In this document: in pieces, positions 63,398-64,000 of the stretch | How positions within the stretch are numbered: the first letter of the stretch is position 1 | Layout: the number at the start of each line of letters is the position of its first letter | Assembly: GCF_046557915.1 (NCBI RefSeq) | Contig: NZ_JBHEBG010000001.1 | Location: forward strand, 496,001-560,000 | Length of the DNA: 64,000 nt | Direction: 5' to 3' | Source of the DNA: JBHEBG01 sp046557915 | GTDB taxonomy: Bacteria; Bacteroidota; Bacteroidia; Flavobacteriales; Flavobacteriaceae | Made by a program: the position numbers and the translations under genes | Notes under the pieces: generated by a model | Databases searched by the model: none | What the model was told of the DNA's origin: nothing | The model's input: the letters and a program-made list of their open reading frames with translations, nothing else

Positions 63398-64000
63398 CTA
63401 CATGGAAAGGCTTATCCCCAATACGAATGATCTTGTTAAGGGGTAAAAGCCCCTATCAACACCTCTGGTAAAAGTACCACCGTTTCCTAGCCCGGGATCA
63501 AAACCGGAATAGTCCGTAATTGTGAACAGGTTATTTGCCGTAACATACAGTCTGGCCTTTGAAATAAAGGTTTCGCCAATGGCCGATTCTGGTAATGTAT
63601 AGCCTATCTGAAGATTCTTCAGCCTTAAATACGCGCCATCTTCCAAGAAATAATTGGAAGGACGAATGTTGTTGTTTGGATCACCGAAAACATTTCTAGG
63701 AATGTTACTTCCGGTATTACTCGTGGACCAGGCATTTAGCAGATCTGAAGACATATTATTGCGGTCTGATCTATAAAGCCACATTCTAACACCGTTGTAT
63801 ATTTCGTTACCGCTTACCCCCTGAAAAAATAAGCTTAGATCAAAATTCTTATACTCGGCATTGAACGTTAGTCCGTATTCTACCTTAGGTAGGCCACTGC
63901 CAAAAAAACGTTTATCGTCATCTCCAAGAACCCCATCTCCATTAGTGTCCACAAACCTAAGATCTCCAGGAGCCGCATCGGGCTGTACACCGTGGGCATC
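63398..64000 (-). CDS. SusC/RagA-family TonB-dependent transporter, C-terminal part (5' end outside the window)
   Basis: The frame is open to the window edge, giving the last 200 residues of a beta-barrel. Visible are GDLRFVDTNGDGVLGDDDKR with FFGSGLPKVEYGLTFNAEYK, the SNYFLEDGAYLRLKNLQIGY motif that marks SusC C-termini, VTANNLFTITDYSGFDPG and the final SFVLGISLSM. The preceding exons of the barrel and plug domain must lie beyond 64000. It precedes susD by 29 bases on the same strand, forming the second SusCD pair of the window. Confidence 0.94.
   Translation of the reverse strand, partial: DAHGVQPDAAPGDLRFVDTNGDGVLGDDDKRFFGSGLPKVEYGLTFNAEYKNFDLSLFFQGVSGNEIYNGVRMWLYRSDRNNMSSDLLNAWSTSNTGSNIPRNVFGDPNNNIRPSNYFLEDGAYLRLKNLQIGYTLPESAIGETFISKARLYVTANNLFTITDYSGFDPGLGNGGTFTRGVDRGFYPLTRSFVLGISLSM

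Overview
The window comes from a Bacteroidota chromosome, most likely a marine-type member of the Flavobacteriaceae. Evidence is two SusC/SusD pairs, flavobacterial -10 elements (TAnnTTTG), DUF4270, DUF4907 and ASPIC/FG-GAP lipoproteins, the yceD-rpmF-fabH-accB-accC order, low-to-moderate GC and frequent TTG start codons. The genus cannot be fixed from the sequence alone. I see no tRNA, rRNA, CRISPR array, transposase or phage gene.

Layout. 1-2.9 kb: tail of an ABM-domain protein, an ABC ATPase, ArfB, a GreA/GreB-like protein and a lipoprotein. 3.0-17.4 kb: a two-component system (NtrB-like kinase and sigma-54 activator) divergent from an efflux operon of TolC, HlyD, a LolD/MacB-type ATPase, three tandem FtsX/MacB permeases and a second ATPase. 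A sigma-54-type promoter and a palindrome lie in the divergent gap. 17.4-24.2 kb: housekeeping genes, namely an FAD oxidoreductase, accC, accB, fabH, rpmF, yceD, pdxA and ribE, with two clear terminators. 24.3-32.1 kb: a NagX-like membrane protein with a sodium symporter, a TauE/SafE permease, a PAP2 phosphatase, an exported Dabb protein, a membrane-bound AraC regulator and a pair of exported paralogues.

32.1-41.1 kb is a probable peptidoglycan-sugar (MurNAc) scavenging locus. A DeoR regulator diverges from susC, susD, namZ, a sodium:solute symporter and murQ; regularly spaced TTGCAA boxes overlap the promoter. 41.1-48.4 kb, convergent with it, is a LacI-controlled cluster: a lipoprotein with two DUF1080 (3-keto-disaccharide hydrolase) domains, two Tat-exported Gfo/Idh/MocA oxidoreductases, an SDR and mannonate dehydratase. 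This suggests periplasmic oxidation and cleavage of a glycoside feeding cytoplasmic uronate catabolism.

48.4-56.0 kb holds a six-gene module (OmpP1-like protein, DUF4270 lipoprotein, Kelch lipoprotein, DUF4907 protein, LytS-type kinase, LytTR regulator). On the right it abuts the 3' end of an intact saccharopine-dehydrogenase-family gene, and on the left a degraded copy of that same 3' end in the same orientation. This is the most unusual arrangement in the window. 56.0-64.0 kb is a second polysaccharide-utilisation-type locus on the minus strand: truncated susC, susD, a terminator, a GH31-like lipoprotein with an atypical catalytic motif, and a 1109-residue FG-GAP/ASPIC lipoprotein.

All functional assignments come from reading motifs and gene order by eye; no database search was run.
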